From contig QIAR01000344.1 in assembly GCA_003225595.1 (NCBI GenBank), positions 1,373 through 8,923 of the forward strand: a stretch of DNA of 7,551 nucleotides. The letters run 5' to 3'. The first letter of the stretch is position 1. Every line of letters begins with the position of its first letter. The stretch comes from Acidobacteriota bacterium (GTDB taxonomy: Bacteria; Acidobacteriota; Terriglobia; Terriglobales; Acidobacteriaceae). The notes beneath the pieces were generated by a model. The model saw nothing but the letters and a program-made list of their open reading frames with translations. It was not told the DNA's origin and did not search any database. Position numbers and translations under genes: made by a program. Positions 4,957 through 7,551 of this stretch are shown in pieces.

Positions 4957-7377
4957 TTATGCCGTCGGTTCAAGTAGCAATCGATGTTTTTTTGCCGTAT
5001 CTACCGCTTTCTGCGAAAAGGGCAAGTGGAAACTGAATCCCTCATACCATGCTTCCCACTGGTCCATGTAGTAGGGGCTCTGAAAATTTCCCGATTGGCC
5101 TGTGACCACGTTGAGCGTGGTGCGATCTAAGTCTGCCAGGTCGATCGTCAGCCGTTCTGACGGCCCGAAGTTGCGGCCTACCTGCTTGACGGTGTAGCCG
5201 TTGCCGGACTGCTCGTGCAGCCCCGGCCCTGTGAAAGAACCGATCAGCGGCAGCCGGCGCAAAATCGGGTGCTCAATGTCAACAAGGGAGAATTCCCCCC
5301 AACGCCACTGGCTGAGATCGTTGGGTACCTCTGGACTGCTGATCGCCGCCTCTACGGCTGCGGCCAGCAGCACATCATAGTTTTGGTATTTCTCCGGAAG
5401 CCATCGCGGGGGCTGCTTCAACAGAACATTTTCCAGCCAGATAGAAGACATTTCCCAGCGGTAGTTTTTCCAATTCAGGGTTCCGAGTTTGGGCTCCAGC
5501 AACAGCCGTATCAATTCACGGCGCGAATTGCCCTCGATCGTGGCCGCAACCGAATCCATCGTGAGTCTTCCGTCCCAATCGCGCAGCAGTTCTCGTGCCC
5601 TGCGTGCCCGGTCCGAGAGGTTCTGGACATGGTCTAGCGCGTAGACAAATCGTTCCGCGCAGAAACGGTCGTAGGCGGAATAGACATCGGTCTGTAGCGC
5701 CAGCATATCGACAGAACTGAACTTCTTGCCGGATTTCAACACTCGATAGATGCGCTCGGTCCGCCATGGTGGTCCCCACTCCGCGCTCAAGCTGTAAGGA
5801 TAGCCATCCGGCGTTATGCGTCCATTGGCGGTCGCCAAGATTCCAGAGGGCGGGTCGTACACGCGTGGAAGCTGGTCAAATGGAACATAACTGGTCCACT
5901 CGTGGGCGTTATCGCTGCCATTTACCGGGAGACTACCATCGCCCATCGCCCGGATCGGAATGTGTCCCGTCGCCTGGTAACCGATGTGCCCGTCCACGTC
6001 GGCATACACTGCATTTTGCGAGGGAGCGTCCCAGTTAGAAAGCGCGCCGCGGAACTCGTTCCAGTTCTGGGCGGAGTCCAGGTCAAAGAACGGGTCGTGA
6101 AGGGAATCGTAAAGTGTCCAGCGCAGCGCCAGCTTGCGCGTCTCACCCGGAACCAATTCACTGACAATGGGGCCGTGCCGCGTCAGCACAACGTCGATGG
6201 TAACGTCCGGCTTGCCTTTGACGTGAATCAGTTCTTGACGATGCTCCGGAGCACGCCAGCCCTGAGGCGTCAGGTATTCGCCGGCACTGTTGAAGGCTTC
6301 TATGTAAACGTCTTCTACGGTCGGGCCTACGTTGGTGAAGCCCCAGGCAATCCGCTGGTTGTGACCCACGACGACGAACGGCACTCCCGGCAGGGTTACG
6401 CCGGCGACATCAAAATTGCCGCAGCGCAGATGCGCCTCGTACCAGAGATTTGGCATTTGATGGTTGAGATGCATGTCGTTGGAGAGGAGCGGTTTTCCCG
6501 CGACGGTATGCGCTCCGGAGACAACCCAGTTGTTGGAACCGGGCACCAGCACAACGTCCGCGGCTGGCGATGGAAAGGCGGCGGTCCTCGACTTCGCGAC
6601 CGAGCTTGCGCGTGGCGACTCTTCGCCTTTTGGGTCGCCATGTTGTTCTTGGTCCATGCGGATCGGCTTGCCTGAGGGAGGCCGGTCTCGCCACGAAGAG
6701 TTCACGTACAAATCGGCGGTAAGCTCGGGGCCAAGTTTGGCTAGTATTTTCTCGCGCTGCAGAGCGCGGGCGGCGGGACCATGATTGAGATCCTGCACCA
6801 TGCGTGCGCCGATCAGCACAGAATCCTCAACCGTCCACGGACGAGGGAAATAACGCAGTAGGCGGAACTCAATCGGCAGCCGCCCGCGATGTGAGTCCAT
6901 GAACGCGTTCACTCCTCGCGCGTACGCCTCAGCGTAGGAACGATCACGCGGAGAGGTCATCTCGGCCGCATGTAGGGCCGCTGCCCGCAGGCCCAAGATC
7001 CGTTGCTCGCGGTCGTGTTTGACGAAGGCTTCGCCCAGTATTTCTGCAACCTCCCCTGCCGCAAATCGCCGCATTATATCCATCTGCCAGAGCCGGTCTT
7101 GAGCGGTGACGTAGCCTTGCGCAAAGAACAGATCTTCGAGAGATGCGGCTTCAATGGTGGGCACTCCGTGACTGTCCCGGGTAACGCTCACGCGCGCGGA
7201 GAGCCCTCTGACGGCAACAGCGCCATCCAGTTGGGGCAGGGCAGAGCGCGCCATGAAATACAACCACGTGGGGACGGCTAGCACCCCCAAAAGCACCAAC
7301 ACAAAAATGAGAACGCAGAGCAGGAGAAACCAACGCCTGCGGCGAGGAACAGCGACAGCTACTGTCGTGGTTGCCAT
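4957..7377 (-). CDS. membrane-anchored penicillin acylase family protein (peptidase S45, Ntn hydrolase)
   Basis: An 806-aa precursor, numbered from the ATG at 7377. Basic RRRR (12-15) and a hydrophobic segment (about 16-41) form an N-terminal anchor, placing the enzyme outside the inner membrane. The alpha region (about 48-230) includes TRDSHGVPTIEA and the FAQGYVTAQDRLWQMD motif. A charged, low-complexity spacer (about 233-275) precedes the autocleavage site GSNNW, where Ser281 becomes the N-terminal nucleophile of the beta chain. RHGP (400-403), ATANGR (Asn518, probable oxyanion-hole residue) and the C-terminal GQSGN motif (760-764) are family hallmarks. Members hydrolyse amide bonds of beta-lactams, acyl-homoserine lactones or other N-acyl compounds; the substrate here cannot be told. 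A GTG at 7443 would add 22 residues, but these look non-coding and would put the promoter-like boxes inside the gene. Length fits the family (about 700-850 aa). Confidence 0.93.
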   Translation of the reverse strand: MATTTVAVAVPRRRRWFLLLCVLIFVLVLLGVLAVPTWLYFMARSALPQLDGAVAVRGLSARVSVTRDSHGVPTIEAASLEDLFFAQGYVTAQDRLWQMDIMRRFAAGEVAEILGEAFVKHDREQRILGLRAAALHAAEMTSPRDRSYAEAYARGVNAFMDSHRGRLPIEFRLLRYFPRPWTVEDSVLIGARMVQDLNHGPAARALQREKILAKLGPELTADLYVNSSWRDRPPSGKPIRMDQEQHGDPKGEESPRASSVAKSRTAAFPSPAADVVLVPGSNNWVVSGAHTVAGKPLLSNDMHLNHQMPNLWYEAHLRCGNFDVAGVTLPGVPFVVVGHNQRIAWGFTNVGPTVEDVYIEAFNSAGEYLTPQGWRAPEHRQELIHVKGKPDVTIDVVLTRHGPIVSELVPGETRKLALRWTLYDSLHDPFFDLDSAQNWNEFRGALSNWDAPSQNAVYADVDGHIGYQATGHIPIRAMGDGSLPVNGSDNAHEWTSYVPFDQLPRVYDPPSGILATANGRITPDGYPYSLSAEWGPPWRTERIYRVLKSGKKFSSVDMLALQTDVYSAYDRFCAERFVYALDHVQNLSDRARRARELLRDWDGRLTMDSVAATIEGNSRRELIRLLLEPKLGTLNWKNYRWEMSSIWLENVLLKQPPRWLPEKYQNYDVLLAAAVEAAISSPEVPNDLSQWRWGEFSLVDIEHPILRRLPLIGSFTGPGLHEQSGNGYTVKQVGRNFGPSERLTIDLADLDRTTLNVVTGQSGNFQSPYYMDQWEAWYEGFSFHLPFSQKAVDTAKKHRLLLEPTA

Positions 7378-7388
7378 GGGAAACTTCG

Positions 7389-7417
7389 ATTTTAGGGGTT
7401 CAGACAGCCGGAAACAA
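7389..7417 (-). promoter_or_regulatory. candidate promoter of the acylase gene, giving a near-leaderless transcript
   Basis: On the minus strand TTGTTT (plus 7412-7417) is followed after 17 bp by TAAAAT (plus 7389-7394, five of six consensus bases). The ATG at 7377 is 11 nt beyond the -10, so the message would carry only a few untranslated bases. This agrees with the lack of a Shine-Dalgarno before either possible start and argues for the ATG at 7377 over the GTG at 7443. Confidence 0.38.
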
Positions 7418-7551
7418 TTCCAAGGAGACACGGAGGACTTCACGCTGGGAAAACGATGGTCCCAATCGCAGATGTTTTCGGGGCTTCTCTCAAGCTATCT
7501 TCGAAATCACCGATCCACGTTGCCCTAGGCGCGATGTTCCGATCATAATGT
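7418..7551. other. upstream flank of the acylase gene, no gene recognised
   Basis: I see no supported coding region, RNA gene or repeat here. The short plus-strand frame that runs through to 7528 lies mostly antisense to the acylase N terminus and has no ribosome binding site. The neighbouring gene must lie beyond the window. Confidence 0.4.

Noticed and set aside
5902..6675. Long plus-strand open frame (257 codons) opposite the acylase gene
   Set aside because: It is antisense to the well-supported acylase, has no ribosome binding site and no recognisable motif; long antisense frames are common in GC-rich genes.
7378..7443. GTG start at 7443 adding 22 residues to the acylase
   Set aside because: The extra residues do not look like a signal sequence, there is no ribosome binding site, and promoter-like boxes lie within them. 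I could not fully exclude it.
1..7551. Defence island, CRISPR array, prophage or biosynthetic cluster
   Set aside because: No repeat arrays, nucleases, integrases, phage structural genes or cluster-type enzymes were seen; genes alternate in strand and look like ordinary chromosomal single units.

Overview
The window looks like chromosomal DNA of a moderately GC-rich soil-type bacterium. My best guess is Acidobacteriota (Terriglobia-like). The guess rests on gene style: a YVTN-type beta-propeller lipoprotein, a membrane-anchored penicillin-acylase homologue, a fused homocysteine methyltransferase/MTHFR, and frequent GTG/TTG starts. There is no rRNA or marker gene, so the assignment is an inference.

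Layout, left to right. (1) 3-464, + strand: the 3' end of an unidentified membrane protein that begins outside the window. (2) 518-2383, - strand: a 621-aa bifunctional homocysteine S-methyltransferase / 5,10-methylenetetrahydrofolate reductase (YitJ-type), converging on gene 1, with a weak intrinsic terminator over its stop codon. (3) A 143-bp divergent control region (2384-2526) with an extended -10 promoter sitting in the middle of an imperfect inverted repeat. (4) 2527-3771, + strand: a secreted beta-propeller protein, probably a lipoprotein, starting at TTG. (5) A 337-bp gene-free stretch (3772-4108) holding a perfect palindrome. (6) 4109-4768, + strand: a 219-aa protein of unknown function with a very good ribosome binding site and a duplicated CDPAAF motif. 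(7) A 188-bp convergent gap (4769-4956) containing a 107-bp segment bounded by inverted repeats, possibly a small mobile-element remnant. (8) 4957-7377, - strand: a membrane-anchored penicillin-acylase-family Ntn hydrolase, possibly leaderless. (9) 7378-7551: upstream region of that gene, no further gene seen.

The genes alternate in direction and no two look co-transcribed, so the window reads as independent single-gene units rather than an operon or island. Only the methionine/one-carbon enzyme has a confident cellular role. No defence system, CRISPR array, intact transposase, tRNA, rRNA or recognised riboswitch was seen. The least explained items are the 219-aa orphan protein, the inverted repeat around the promoter at 2468, and the inverted-repeat segment at 4809-4915.
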